NCBI GenBank assembly: GCA_934047225.1
Contig: OW203983.1
Span: 40,358,310 to 40,422,309 of the forward strand
Direction: 5' to 3'
Length of the DNA stretch: 64,000 bases
Origin: Ypsolopha sequella
Lineage: Eukaryota; Arthropoda; Insecta; Lepidoptera; Ypsolophidae
A model generated the notes under the pieces. The model saw only the letters and a list, made by a program, of their open reading frames with translations. It did not search any database and had not been told where the DNA came from. This document shows positions 10,981 through 22,899 of this stretch, piece after piece. Positions within the stretch are counted from its first letter, which is position 1; every line of letters starts with the position of its first letter. Position numbers and translations under genes: made by a program.

Positions 10981-11335
10981 ACAAACCGGCTAAGTGCGAG
11001 TCGGACTCGCGCACAAAGGATTCTGTACCCGTATTGTGTGGTGGTAAACATGGTAAACAATTCCGGTTGCAGTTATGATGGATCAACTTAACTTGACTTA
11101 TTAAACTCGTTGTATTTAAAGAGTCTAATTAAGTTGGTCACGATAACATCGTAAATAATTAAATATTATGTATTTTTCAGATTTTTTCCCATGTGTGTGT
11201 GACCTACCTATTTATAAACGAAATTTAAAATTTCTAAGTCCACTGGAAGTGCCCTATAGGTTTTGATTCAATTGTGAGATAGACAGACGGACGGACAACA
11301 AGGTGATCCTATAAGGGTTCCGTTTTTTAATGTAA
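10981..11335 (+). repeat. Lepidopteran interspersed repeat, degraded copy
   Basis: Starts ACCGGCTAAGTGCGAGTCGG, continues to GACAGACGGACGGACAACAA and ends near AGGGTTCCGTTTTTTA, the same outline as 57478-57785 in reverse. Confidence 0.65.
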
Positions 11336-12184
11336 CTGGCTGAATAAAGACTCAGTAGTCATCTAGGACATTTGGCCGAGTAGCCACCTTTCGATTAAAT
11401 AATTTTTTCACTTCTCATGCTCTAAAAAGTACTGGTTTACGCTAGCTATAAGCGGACTAAAACTAGGTTTTTTTATGCTCTATTTTCTTTTAATTTTTTT
11501 CATTACATATCACGAAAACCTAAAAAGTTATTACGTTTTACTTATTTGCATATCAAAAGTACATATTAGTTTTCTCACAAAGATAAAGAATTAAAAAACT
11601 TATTATAAAATATATTAAAAAAATATATTAAAAACTTATTAAAAAATTTATTGTAAGAAAGATGCCAGCGATTTTCTTTGTGTAATATTTTCCACGCCGC
11701 CGTTAAAGCTGCCTTAGCGACGTTTTTAAGCTAAGTTAGCGTAGGTACTTAATTTGAATTAACCAATGAGCGTGTCTTATAAAGCCTTGGTGCTTTATTT
11801 TTTAAAAAACATAGAGTATACTCTTTTTACTGCTAAAAGAACCTAGCATAGCAACTTTTTGAAGTGTAAAAAGTAAAAACGTATTTTACTAATTGTTTAA
11901 ATATCCACGGATTGTTTGTGAAAAGTATTAATACAATACAAGCCTTGGGTACATTATCATGTTCGTCGCATCAACGCGTAACTTGCCCGCCGCGGCAGTA
12001 GGTAATTCTACTATAATTGTATTATTAGTATTATAATATAGATAGGATGTGTAGATAGACTTATGTTACTAACTCTGTTTTCGTGTTTCTATCTATTACC
12101 GGGGGCGAAGTCGTTTCTTTTGCAAAACTGCTTCGGTTTTCCCATTTAGTATAAATATACTTACCGTAGTAAAAAACGCAATGA
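11336..12184. other. AT-rich stretch without recognised features
   Basis: Contains short direct repeats of ATATATTAAAAA and ATTAAAAACTTATT near 11610-11650 but nothing protein-like. Confidence 0.4.
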
Positions 12185-12301
12185 CTTTACCCTGGCGTCG
12201 TAACCCCATTAGTGTACCGCGAATATGAAGGCAATTTAAAGCTAGGTCAGAAATTTACTGCCACCCCGGCTCGAGCTAAAATTATTAAAGTTAAGGGCTA
12301 A
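12185..12301 (+). pseudogene. Phage- or bacterium-like reading-frame end, unrecognised
   Basis: The frame reads LYPGVVTPLVYREYEGNLK then LGQKFTATPARAKIIKVKG and stops at 12299. It has ordinary coding composition, unlike the AT-rich surroundings, and no start of its own (a TGA lies just before it). I cannot name the family. Six bases after its stop a second small frame begins in the same phase, the tight packing of prokaryotic genes. It may be the fossil end of a longer gene joined to host DNA near 12184. Chance cannot be excluded at 38 codons. Confidence 0.3.
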
Positions 12302-12307
12302 TATCCC

Positions 12308-12448
12308 ATGAAACATTTCGTAGCAGGTTTATTGCTCGTCGCCCTGTTCGTGACCGGGCCTTGGTACGCGATTTTGATCGTTAATAACCATAAAGATGAC
12401 CGTTGGGATTGTACTGTGCAGGAATTTCGATTTATTTTCGCTCTATAA
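12308..12448 (+). CDS. Small membrane-anchored peptide, phage-like, unrecognised
   Basis: ATG at 12308 gives 46 residues: MKHFVAGLLLVALFVTGPWY, a hydrophobic N-terminal segment after two charged residues, then AILIVNNHKDDRWDCTVQEF and a stop at 12446. It could be a single-pass membrane or secreted peptide. GC and codon use stand out from the flanks, and it follows another frame after six bases. No intron signals and no obvious eukaryotic promoter. Function unknown; the prokaryotic origin is inference from layout and style. Confidence 0.35.
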   Translation: MKHFVAGLLLVALFVTGPWYAILIVNNHKDDRWDCTVQEFRFIFAL

Positions 12449-12991
12449 AGCTACATACGCGTATATGTACAATTGTACACAAAATAAATATAAATAAAAT
12501 AAACACTACTTTTTAAATAAATAATTCGATGTCAGTAAGCCTTGATAGAAATAAGTAACATTCATACTAACTAACTAGAACATGAACTACCATAAAATAT
12601 GATTCTTGGAATAATAGTTATTGTATTGAAAAATTTACGAATAAACGATAATGTAACTAATACGAACTTAGCTTATTCCTCAGTAAATGTAGATTTTGAA
12701 TTTTAATATAAAAGCCTCTCATTTTTATTACTTTCCTTATTACATAAACTTAGCTCATTATTTTGCATGTAAAAACGCTCTTTTATAGTTGTCTAGCTTA
12801 TCCCCGCGTCGTCGTCTGTTGGTAACAGCGCTGAAGGAGTACCAAACTTATAAATCCTCTTTTAGCGAGAACCTACGTCATACATATTATAAAGAATCTA
12901 TGTAACTGTTTGTAGGCTCTATCCGGTTAAGTTCCGGATATTTCGCAATGAGTAAAATTTTCTTTCAACATCTGGTTACAATAGATTGATA

Positions 12992-13156
12992 ATGTTGTCG
13001 ATTCGGTATAACACAATTTAACTTATTTGACAGGACTAACCTTATTCTGAGCGTCCTGTCTTTGTCTTTTCGATACAGAAAGAAATCGATAGTACGCCTA
13101 AATTAAGTTTAGTCCTGTCAAATAAGTTAAATCGTGTTACACCGAATAGGCATAGA
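12992..13156. mobile_element. Foldback MITE, family A copy 3
   Basis: The most complete copy: TCGATTCGGTATAACACAAT on the left and GTGTTACACCGAATAGG on the right, with the GACAGGACTAACCTTATT arms and GCGTCCTGTCTTTGTCTTTT loop. Confidence 0.8.
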
Positions 13157-14706
13157 TTAAATTATGTGTTTAAACCATTTCGAGATTTAGATTTAATAAG
13201 CCCCATTTTCGAAGTTTTGGTCTAAAAAACCTCATAATGATGCATATGTTTACGAAAAGGCTGAACTTCCATTTGCCCTCGTGTGACGTCACTTGAGTAA
13301 TGGCTGTTTAGAAATGTATCCTTTGCTATCAATATAAATTTATAATAATTTGCTTCAGAGTAATTTGACAGCTAGATGACAGATGAGTAGACAGACAGAG
13401 ACCGACCACTTTTTTATAAGCAATCACACATCACAATCAGTATAATCTCTAAAAAACTCAAGTGACAAGGTCATCGGACAATTCTTTAAAAAATCAACAA
13501 AACATAATGGTTAATTTATACACCAAAATAATGAAAACTATGTCCTAAAATGACGTAAATCGCCTGCAAAAAAAAAAAAAAAAAAAATTAAGAATTAAGC
13601 CATGGGAATTGACATTGTAAACCTCAAAATGTTTTTACGATGAGAAATAGGCCCAAATTATACGACTTTGCACTTTTGTACAATGTAGTTTCGCTTTTGT
13701 TTATTTATTTAATATTGTATTTCAGATATACTTACTTTAAGTATATATGTGGGTGGATCACCGCGGATCTTAGAATTGGGCAGATTGTAAAGAATGAAAT
13801 CGATTTTTTCAGTAAAAGTTAATAATAGGTGTGACGACGAGCTGAGCGAGGAGGAGCGTGTTAGGTTTATGGGATTTATGTAGTGTGTACGAGTATTCGT
13901 GACTCATGAAATTGAAAGTGAAAAGAAAAAAACACAAACACACAAAAAATAATTAAAAGATAACTAATAAGTGGAAAAAAGAGGCAAACTCAGCAGATGC
14001 TGCTAGTTGCAAGCAACTAATAGCGCTTGTTTTCAGTTTGTCTAGTATTTCTTACAAATAACACATACATATATTTAAGATTCCTTGCATACATTTAATA
14101 TTTAAGGTAACAGAAAAATAATAGTAAAAGTAACATACAATTTGAAATTATTGATGTGCTCATAAAATGCGTTTTTTTGGGCTATTTGTGAAGTAAAAAT
14201 GTTATGATGTTTTTTAGAGTTTTTGTGAAACCTAAATTTTATTTATTGCTACCCGAAACGATCAGTTTCCTATATCAGGTATCGTTATTAACACTGTGTG
14301 ATTTATTGTAAATGTAACACGTTATTTCATGTTCAAAATATGAAAAACATATAAAGCAAATTACATAAAAAAGTAAAAGGCAGTTAAAAATGTACATGAA
14401 AGGTACGATTTATTAATGTGTGTGTAGTTGTTTACGAAAAGAGAGCGATAAAATATTTGCCAATAAGCGAAATAAATAAAATTATTACTCACTTTGAAGT
14501 CGGATGTGACAGAGGATATCTATAGATAGACAAAATTAAATGTTACGAGCTTAACTTCTTTTTTCTCGACTTTCCTGACTTTGCTAGTAACATAAGTAAA
14601 AGAAAGAATATAGATTGCACAAAAAATTTATTTAACTGCATAAAAAGCTCGGTGCTTCTATGGTTGACAAAATAAATAAATAATTCATAAGTGCAGTGCA
14701 TACACT
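13157..14706. other. AT-rich stretch without a gene
   Basis: Only a poly(A) run at about 13568-13587 stands out. No recognisable frame, RNA gene or repeat family. Confidence 0.4.
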
Positions 14707-14858
14707 AGTGTCGATTCATTGTAACACGTTTTAACTTATTTGATAGGACTACATTTAATTTTAGTGTTCTGTCTTTTTCCTTCTGTATCAAAAATACAAA
14801 GACAGGACGCTTAAAATAAGGTTAGTTCTCTACACCGAATCAACACCATTGTCTGTGA
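14707..14858. mobile_element. Foldback MITE, family A copy 4
   Basis: TCGATTCATTGTAACACGTT on the left and CTCTACACCGAATCAACACC on the right; right inner arm shortened. Confidence 0.7.
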
Positions 14859-15092
14859 TTTGGGGATTAAATCTCAAGTTGTAGTTATTGTAATGCATAA
14901 GTAATTAATAATTATACGAATATAAGTAATAAATTATTGTTTATTGTATAGTTTGGATTAACATGTGCTCGTATATACATATACGGTGGGACACTATTTT
15001 GCTCTGGAAATCAGTAATCTTGCTTATTTTATAAACTTCTTGGCTCTGTGAAAGTAATATTTGAAATATACCAAAATTTAACTATGGAAGAC

Positions 15093-15797
15093 TCGAGGAA
15101 TGTCAATACTCGGCAACTATTCGGTATTCGGCTTATTTGAACATTTTTCAAATATTCAGTAGGTATTAGGCCGAATAGTAGACGGTATTCGGCCGAATAC
15201 CGAATAGCTAATAATGAAAATAAAAACATATTTTATTCAGAAAGTGTGTATTTGGTAAGATGGCAGAAACACTTGTTTTATTCACTACAATCTGCTATGT
15301 AAATAAACGAAAATAAAAACAAACTTTAATCAAAAAGTATATATTTGGTAAGTTGGCAAAAAAACTTGTTTTTATTAACTTTTTTTCCTTCTCCACCTCG
15401 CGAGATTTTGACTTTACACAGCAAACACAAAGCAAATTTAGTATCTTTAATAAAAATTTCTAAATATTTCCAAACAGACGACTTTTTATTAACTATCAAA
15501 TGTTCATTGTAAAAAACTTGTATTTAGCAAAATCAAAAACAAATTGCGATTACAAAAGTAAAAAAAAACAAACACAGCGCGCCTGTGACACGCACGGTGT
15601 GCTCGAAAATGAGCTTTTTTTCGCCGCCCCGTCGCCCTCGCGTGAACTAGCACCGGGACAGGTTGTACCCTGTACGCGCGAAATGCCCAGATCTCTCGCC
15701 AAATATTCGGTCCCCGAATATTCGGCGCTTCGGCCTAAAGCGCCGCAGAATATTCGGTATTCGGTATTCGGCCAAATCACTATTCGTTGCATCTCTA
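15093..15797. mobile_element. Non-autonomous hAT element with CGAATA repeats
   Basis: Right end ACTATTCGTTGCATCTCTA is the complement of a hAT-type TAGAGATGCAACGAATAG end. The left end (TCGAGGAATGTCAATACTCG) is eroded but aligns with the left end of the element at 19771. Subterminal parts carry many GGTATTCGGCC-type units. An internal segment is duplicated (TTTGGTAAGATGGCAGAAAC at about 15250 and a similar unit near 15345). No transposase. Confidence 0.75.
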
Positions 15798-15800
15798 GTA

Positions 15801-15919
15801 TATAGTGCGACAAGGCTCTTTTGGCGCGTGGATTGGTCATGGCCAAAATTTGATTTGACGCCGCTATCCTAACTCTGTCAATGTCATCCACGCGCTAAAA
15901 GAACCTTATTCCACTATAG
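15801..15919. mobile_element. Short MITE adjoining the hAT end
   Basis: Inverted ends TATAGTGCGACAAGGCTCTT and AAGAACCTTATTCCACTATA, with GGCGCGTGGA and TCCACGCGC inner arms. Confidence 0.6.
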
Positions 15920-16275
15920 TTCCGAATAAATCTGTTGTCCAGCAGTAAAAGGTTTGAACGGATTTCATTCCGCTGCGACAGAAAGGAAAAGCAATTTTAT
16001 AAAAGATATATAATTGATTACAAAGCGGTTGTTTGTCACTTACCTCGGTCTATAAACATTTTGTCAATATTTACTTTATACTAATAAAATAAGATAACAA
16101 TAAAACAGAAAAAGCACACAATTCACTCAACGACCTGCAAAAAGGTTTATCTAGTTGTTCTAATTGCAAGTGGCACAGTACATGCAGTTGCACTCAAGAA
16201 AGCGTTGTCTTTTATATCGTTCCGTACAGTTAGTCTAGAACCTTAATATTTAATTGAGTTAAGAGAAGTGCTATT

Positions 16276-16440
16276 AAAGCTGATTCTGAAGGCTTTAATT
16301 TTAGTTTTAGTGCTGTCAAAACCTACATTTTTCAAAAGGAATTTAGCTTCTGTTCCTAGCATTTAAGAACTATTTTACAATGAAGAAAATTTAGCTTTGA
16401 CAGCACTAAAACTAAATTTAAAGCCTTGAGAATCGGCTAT
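16276..16440. mobile_element. MITE, family C copy 1
   Basis: Long inverted arms built on GGCTTTAATTTTAGTTTTAG and TGCTGTCAAAACC, with complement at TTGACAGCACTAAAACTAAA. The second copy is at 45842-46010. Confidence 0.75.
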
Positions 16441-16506
16441 ACTGTTTACTTAACCAATCCCACTTGTACGAATAAAGAATAAATTCATCAGAAACTAATT
16501 TGTCAA

Positions 16507-16937
16507 ATTAAGGCGCTACGGAAAAAAATCGACACTTTTAGAACTTCTATATCTACTTCGGTAAATAATGTATAATTTTGATAAAATAGTATATTATTTT
16601 TGGAATCTTTCTCTAGGGATCTGTTAAAACAGAAACGCGATTGGAGAATTTCAGCTCAATAGAAATATTTATTGAAATGAGGTCTTTATCGACACCAATT
16701 CTCCTGGTTTGACAATTAGAATGACATATGGACTGCAATTATATTTTATTAGATGGGTTTTAACAGTATCTAAGACCTGGTTAAACGAAATTTTGATAGC
16801 ATTTTTAGTACATTTTATATTAATAAAAAACCGACTTTTTGCTACTTTTCCACGAATCCGTCCCTCTCGCACTGAGGGTTTTTTCGCATATGGAGTAACA
16901 GGGACGCTAAAACTTTTACATATCGCCTTAATATGCT
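16507..16937. mobile_element. TTAA-flanked MITE, family D copy 1
   Basis: Left end TTAAGGCGCTACGG, right end TACATATCGCCTTAA. The right third (AACCGACTTTTTGCTACTTT, then CGAATCCGTCCCTCTCGCAC) matches 39551-39979 and 42481-42903. Confidence 0.7.
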
Positions 16938-17160
16938 TGCCAGGAACAAAAATATAATATATACCTCATTAGGTCGAAAAGCGCACCTTTGCTGCTTAAA
17001 ATCAGTGAGTAAAAAGCCAATTTTGGTCACTGAGTGAAGAAAAGTGTTTTGAATTAAGAATCCGTGAATTGACATTTTGTATTTTATTGGCTCACGAAAC
17101 GTTCAGCAACTCCATAATAAACTGCTCAAGGGAAAAAAGGACAGCAACCATCAGCTTGCC

Positions 17161-17602
17161 CCCCTATTCTGTATCTTTAGTTGCCAACTGTACTAGGTGC
17201 CTATCATCAAAAACATAGATAAAAACTGAAATTTCAAAATTGCTATTAGTGGGTATCGTCACTTCAAGTGCGAACATATCCTTAGGAAATCGGAATTCGA
17301 TGGTATATCTATGTTTTTGATGATAGGCACCCAGTACAGCCCCCCTATTATGTATCTTAAGTTGCCAACTGGATAGGGTGCCTATCGTCAAAAACATAGC
17401 TAAAAACTGAAATTTCAAAATTGCCTTTAGTGGGTATTGAACTATTAACAATCTGTGTCGTCACTTCAAGTGCGAAAATATCCTTAGGACATCGGAATTC
17501 GATAGTATATCTAGGTTTTTGATGATAGACACCCAGTCCAGAAGGCAACTAGAGATACACAATAGGCCCGCAGAAGGCAACTAGAGATACATAATAGGCC
17601 CG
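17161..17602. mobile_element. MITE family E, two head-to-tail copies plus a partial end
   Basis: A first copy of about 180 bp (17161-17337) is followed directly by a 232-bp copy (17338-17569) and a fragment of the right end (17571-17602). Each copy runs from CCCCTATTATGTATCTTAAG to AACTAGAGATACACAATAGG. Other copies, reversed, are at 48800-48986 and 49639-49872. Confidence 0.75.
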
Positions 17603-17626
17603 TTGTGGCTATCTATTTCACCCTAT

Positions 17627-17745
17627 AAGGATTCCATTGACATTGGGAGGCTATACACAGCCCTGCAGCTTGCCGGATACCATAGACAAGGTAAACTTCT
17701 CGTAATTCTGTGTATAGCCTCCCAGCGTGTATGGAATCTTTACCA
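17627..17745. repeat. Inverted repeat
   Basis: Arms GGGAGGCTATACACAG and CTGTGTATAGCCTCCC, with ATTCCAT and ATGGAAT further out. Confidence 0.6.
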
Positions 17746-17849
17746 TAGATTATGGACTCCGTATAAACCAATGAACTTCTACCGGAAATGGTTTGATGTG
17801 TTGATGTGAAATGATTGTGTCGATTTGCGATTTAAATCGGTTTTGGCGG

Positions 17850-19060
17850 CTTTTAGGTTTCAATTAACATTCCTTACATTTTTTTTTCATGTGCATTATT
17901 TTTATAAGGTGTATTATTTAAAGAAAAAACTATTGCATTCTTATAAGTTCGTTCGAAAATAGAGTGTCTTTACATCTTTTGTTTTCTCCCTAGTGATGTG
18001 AATAGTTGTATGTGTCACACGAGAGCAAATTTATTTCTTGTACCATTGAACCCTCACCACGCTCAGGATTCTAACTTAGAATCAACAAAAAAAAAACTTT
18101 GCTCTAAGTTACTCTTTATCCTTGACAAAATTTGGCTGTGACAGACTTACCAACAGACATGTCAACACTTAGAGTTAAGTTTTCTCACTTTTTCATTTTA
18201 TACTAATCTTATATGTATTAAAACCTATACATAAAATTTATTAAAATCTGAAATAAACAGATAATTCATATAACCTTAAATTTTTTTTATGGATAAATCT
18301 GACATATTGCTTTTTTTTCCCTCTCGAAAAATATATAAAATGTGTGCAAAGTTTTATTGAGATCAAAGCCGGACGTCACAAACACCTAAAACATTTTATG
18401 GCAGCTGATGGGGATGGCCCATCTTAACCCAGAAATAGTATGTATGGGTTTTTGCTCAAATAATTTTATACTTTTTTTAGAGACAGCTCTTTTTTTAATT
18501 TTGGGTTTACCTCAGAGATTCTGTAACGATAAGAAAACATTATATTATTGGCAGTAAAGTACCTTTTCTTAAACATACGCGGAAATATTATCATTACTTT
18601 TGAATAAAGAACACGCGAAGTATCATATTTACGTAGACTGAAAAACCAAAATCACTTCCCGGCGCATTCTTTGAATTTGGAACGAAAAGCGCACCGGCAA
18701 TGTTGTATGAAACGGTGTGCTGTTTGAATTTAGAACTCTTTCATCTATCGTACACATTGCGTTCTCGTGGCTGTATAGCCACAGATGCGTTTACCTTTCG
18801 GCACAAACTGTAAAAAAAAATTAAATTTATTATGTAAAAGGCCCTTTTTTTTTTCCTTGCATTTTTTTAATAAAAGCACTATATATGCCTCGGCCGCAAT
18901 GGCAATTGCCTGTCTCGTATCATTGAAGTCCTCGCCTGCGGCTCGGCCTTCAAACTCATACTCGACCTGCAATTGCCTATTTCGCTGCCTTTGCAATAAT
19001 GTACTATTTTTACATTATTACTAGATTCTTCGAAATAGGCAACTTTGATGGTTTTGCGGG
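17850..19060. other. Stretch without a convincing gene
   Basis: AT-rich. Small open frames on both strands near 18745-19024 have no family resemblance and lie in or beside a repeat end. Confidence 0.4.
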
Positions 19061-19071
19061 GACTATCCTCG

Positions 19072-19130
19072 ATACGGAACCCTCAATGTGCGAGGCCAAC
19101 TCGCCCTAGGCCGGTTTTTTAATTTTTTCT
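19072..19130 (-). repeat. End of lepidopteran GGTTCCGTACC-family repeat
   Basis: ATACGGAACCCTCAATGTGC, then CTAGGCCGGTTTTTTAATTT, equivalent to the right end of 57478-57785. Confidence 0.6.
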
Positions 19131-19323
19131 CATCTGCAGAGCTTTTCGAGTAATCGTTGTGCACTTTTCACGGTGACGGTACTTTAAGGATGCTCCACAT
19201 TAAGGAGGAACGAAGAGGAGTAATCTGAACTTTCTTAGGAGTGCTAATGACTTTTCTTCTTACATATACTGGCTGTTAAAATAAAGTTGCGGAGACCAGA
19301 AACTGACGATAGTACTCGTCCAT

Positions 19324-19529
19324 ACGAACAACTTTTACTATGGAGCCAACCACGAAATCTCAAAAAAAAAATCAGTCCTTCCATAGATTTCGGCCAAGCG
19401 GCATTGCATTTTTCTATGAAACAGTTAAATTTTTTTCGAGATACAGGGTTTGTTCCATAGTAAAAGTTGTTCTATACCATTGACTGATTAAGCTCTTGAA
19501 ATATGGTTACACCTTTCTGTTACACGTTG
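19324..19529. mobile_element. MITE, family F copy 1 (left end missing)
   Basis: Starts within the left arm at ACGAACAACTTTTACTATGG and keeps the full right arm to TTACACGTTG, followed by TA. Full copies are at 24338-24592 and 36106-36366. Confidence 0.8.
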
Positions 19530-19540
19530 TATAATATTAT

Positions 19541-20952
19541 TTTCAATGCATGTGCTCGTAAATAGACTTTTTAAAAAAAAGACTCTCTCAGACTCTTTCA
19601 ATAGACTTTTAAAGGACTTTTAAAAATAAAAAAATAATTAAATAAACTTTTACAGAGGTTGGGTACTCTCTGTCCCCCTCTTCAAGGTAAAGCTGAAAAG
19701 GCCAAAAGGCCGACAGCAAAAAAGATCAACTCAAAAAAAAAAAAAAAACCCACTTTTTATGCATCAAAACTAGAGATGAAACGGATATCCGGTTACTATC
19801 CGGTATCCGGCCTATCCGGCCATATTTTTGGTATCCGGTATACCGGATAATAGCCGGTATCCGGCCGGATACCGGATACTAACTCAGCTTAACTCAGCAT
19901 ACAAAAAGTCGTTTAAATCACAAAATAAATTGATTGTATCAATCATTGAATAATATAAATTCTAATACATAAGGTGAATAAGAGTTAAGCTATGGTAGAT
20001 AAATACAAGCTTTACAGCAATTGTTAGGAATAAACGTCTTTGTGCTTTTCTTCGTGCATAACACCAGCTTCACAGAAACGTCTCTCACAATATACCGGAT
20101 GTAACTCAACAGGGATCTTTTAATAAAAACACATAGTTTAAATTTTTAGACTATGTTTCTTTAGGAAAGTTGTTTAATATAATTCTATACTAAACAACTT
20201 TTCCAAAGAAACAAACTTGTGGATATGAAAAAATATTTTCATGTTTCCTGACTCATTTTAAAACATACTGTGAATTTTGAAAGGTCACTGGGCGGGCAGG
20301 TTCAATTTTTTTTTATATGTTACTTTGAGGAAATTTTTGTTTCGCGTTTGCAGACCACCATTTATATGATTGTGTGATGTGACATTTTAAAAATGATCGT
20401 CATTTAGAAAATGCACAAATAATCTCGCCCAGTTGCACCCGCATGCTCCTTGGTGCGTAATGTTTAGACTTGCTTAATTTGTGCGAAACGCATATCTTGG
20501 GCCGGATATTCGGCCGCCGGATATCCGGCTATCCGGCCTAGTGGCTGGCCGGATATCCGGTATCCGGTATCCGGCCAAATCACTATCCGTTTCATCTCTA
20601 ATCAAAACCGAACAGAAAATCGATTATTTTGCCCTAGGGCTTTATTATTTTTTATTTTTTTATTTATTTACAATGGTTGGCTAACCTGCAGCCTTTCCTG
20701 TGTACCATAAATGTCATACTTTTTTTTCCACTGTTTAACGGCTCTGGATACATTCCTTTTCAGCCAATTACAATTTAAAGTTCACAAGATTATATTTGTT
20801 TTATTTCCTCCAACTATGCATTGAAAAACGTAGTATGATACACGGGCGTAAGAGCAATAAATTGCTCGGTTACGTTTAAAACACTCGCTACGCTCGTGTT
20901 TTAAATCGTCCTCGTAATTTATTCCTTTGTGCCCTTGTAGCATAAACTACTA
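19541..20952 (+). repeat. Interspersed repeat family G, copy 1, split by insertions
   Basis: Left piece TTTCAATGCATGTGCTCGTA at 19541, a second piece CCCACTTTTTATGCATCAAA at 19749, then, after a hAT insertion, CGATTATTTTGCCCTAGGGC to TAGCATAAACTACT. Uninterrupted copies are at 36723-37115, 60440-60836 and, inverted, 63196-63558. No terminal inverted repeats and no coding capacity found; class undetermined. Confidence 0.75.
19771..20600. mobile_element. Non-autonomous hAT element with 8-bp target duplication
   Basis: Ends TAGAGATGAAACGGATA and the inverted TATCCGTTTCATCTCTA, flanked on both sides by ATCAAAAC (19763-19770 and 20601-20608), the 8-bp duplication expected of hAT. Both ends carry arrays of TATCCGG. 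Inserted in family G. No transposase frame. Confidence 0.88.
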
Positions 20953-21129
20953 TAAAACTCGCGTTAGCTGACATACTAAATTATTATTAGATGCGGCTTG
21001 AACACTCACGTGCGATTGTTGTTGACTATATCCCAACTGTTTCACCGATACAATTTTGGCATTATCGACGGTGTATTCTGACATACCCACTGAGTACATG
21101 AGTTGCATAGAGTTTTGCTTACGTAGTGG

Positions 21130-21630
21130 TTAGTTTCTGGCGCGGAGACTTCTATTTACAAGTAAACGGAGTGGTTTTGGGTTCACCCATTGCACCTGTA
21201 GTAGCGAACACTTTATGTAGTGGTTTGAGGAGAAAGCGCTGCAGAGTGCGCTTGGTAAACTGAGATACTGGTGGCGGTACGTAGATGATGTTTTTGCGGT
21301 AGTCAATAAAAACAAGTTAGCTGGATTGATAGAACATTTGAATAACATCCATCCAAAAATATTCTTTAGGGTTGAGTGTGAGAAGGATGGCAGATTAGCA
21401 TTTCTGGACGTGTTAATCATTCCTGGACTGAACGGTCGTGTAGAGCATACCGTTTACAGGAAGCCCACACACACGGATCATTACCTAAAAGCAGATTCCC
21501 ATCACCACCCTTCTCATCTTGCGTCAGTGTCTCGCACTTTAATAAATCGAGCGTTGCGGTTATGTGACCCACAATATGTGGATGCTGAATTGGCCCACGA
21601 CAGACATGTACTGGAGGCCAATGGGTAACC
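21130..21630 (+). pseudogene. Penelope-like element reverse transcriptase remnant
   Basis: One frame near 21142-21255 reads GDFYLQVNGVVLGSPIAPVV followed by ANTL, the RT motif B region. After a frameshift the next frame reads WRYVDDVFAVV (the YVDD catalytic box), then RLAFLDVLI and VYRKPTHTDHYLKADSHHHP, stopping at 21626. LDVLI and YRKPTHTD-x-YL-x(3)SHHP are diagnostic of Penelope-like RTs. No GIY-YIG endonuclease follows. The product would have been a telomerase-related RT; this copy is truncated at both ends and frameshifted. Confidence 0.85.
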
Positions 21631-22585
21631 GGCTTGCGACTCCATCAATCCACCATCGCCCATCCGTTGTTGAGAGGGCTCCGATCTACTTGCCGAGCGA
21701 AGCGGAGCGGAGCAAGACGACCCCCCTAGTTTTAACAGAAATATGATATGCCAAGGTAGATCATCATATGCCCAATTGTATGATGTGCCGACGCCACGTA
21801 TTACCCCGAAGTCGTTTTCGCCCGTTTTTTGGCTATAACCACAAACCTTAATCCTCAACCTAAAGGAACGGGGCTCGACCACTCGGGTGCCATTTAGTAA
21901 CGAAATGGAATATGCTAATACATGAATAAGTTACAACTTACCTCCGCACACACGTTCACACATGCGACTTGTGGATTCGTTCGTATTACCTTCGGCTTGT
22001 TTTCAGGTCAGGGGCTTTCAATTTTTATTTTTGAAACAATTTTCCTGATTAAATATTTCTGTGAATGGCAAACGAACACTTATGTATGAATCAGTCTATC
22101 TAGCCATTGACTTAGTACATAAGCATGAAATCTAAGTACATAAGTATGAAACTAATGTAATATTGTATACAACTCGCAGAAGTTAATTTGACACCTAAAA
22201 CCCCCCTCCCACAAACTTCGGAAACACTTCTGACATCTCCTCGGTGTTCTATGTCGTATCGATATTGTTATGTTAGTTTTTTAAATAGGTAATCTATTGG
22301 TACACATTCAGCGGGTACAACATTTTTAATCGCCTGCGCATTTGGAACCGCTGATTTATTATGTAACTTAATGCGCTGGGTTGCTTTCAGATTATTTTAT
22401 GTGCTGGCTCAGGGTCTGATATGTACTTATTTAGTTTGAGGTTTATGTAGGTGTAGGATTCTGGGTTCATGTAAAAGAATACTTTAATGTTATCTTTAAG
22501 CACGAATATTTGAAGTGAAGCGTTGAAGAATTTTGGGATAAAACAGTAGCTCTATATTGAAGTTAATACTTTGCTGCGAAGCAGT

Positions 22586-22830
22586 GGCGTGCATAGAACT
22601 TTTTTCCGGAAAAGCAACCAGAAGGTCAAGTGACATTCAAAAAAATATGAAGAAATTTAAATAACACTTTGAAAAAAGAAAGTTTGTATGACGCCAGGGT
22701 GCCTACCCTACAGGGAACATTTTCATACCAACTTTCTTTTTCCGAAGTGTTATTTAAAATTTTTCTTATTTTATTAATTGTCAAACTTGGCCTTCTGATT
22801 ACTTTTCCGGAAAAAAGTTCTATGCACGCC
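22586..22830. mobile_element. MITE with 30-40 bp inverted ends
   Basis: Left GGCGTGCATAGAACTTTTTT, right AAAAAAGTTCTATGCACGCC, with complementary CTTCTG/CAGAAG segments and an inner pair (ACTTTGAAAAAAGAAAGTTT and AACTTTCTTTTTCCGAAGTG). Confidence 0.8.
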
Positions 22831-22899
22831 AATGCTACGAAGTGTCGTTATGTATTACAAGGTGTCTTGTTGTTTGTTAATGTTTTTTGCGACAAAGTA

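Noticed and set aside
18745..19024. Overlapping frames of about 80 codons
   Set aside because: No family resemblance, partly in an interspersed repeat, both strands open by chance.
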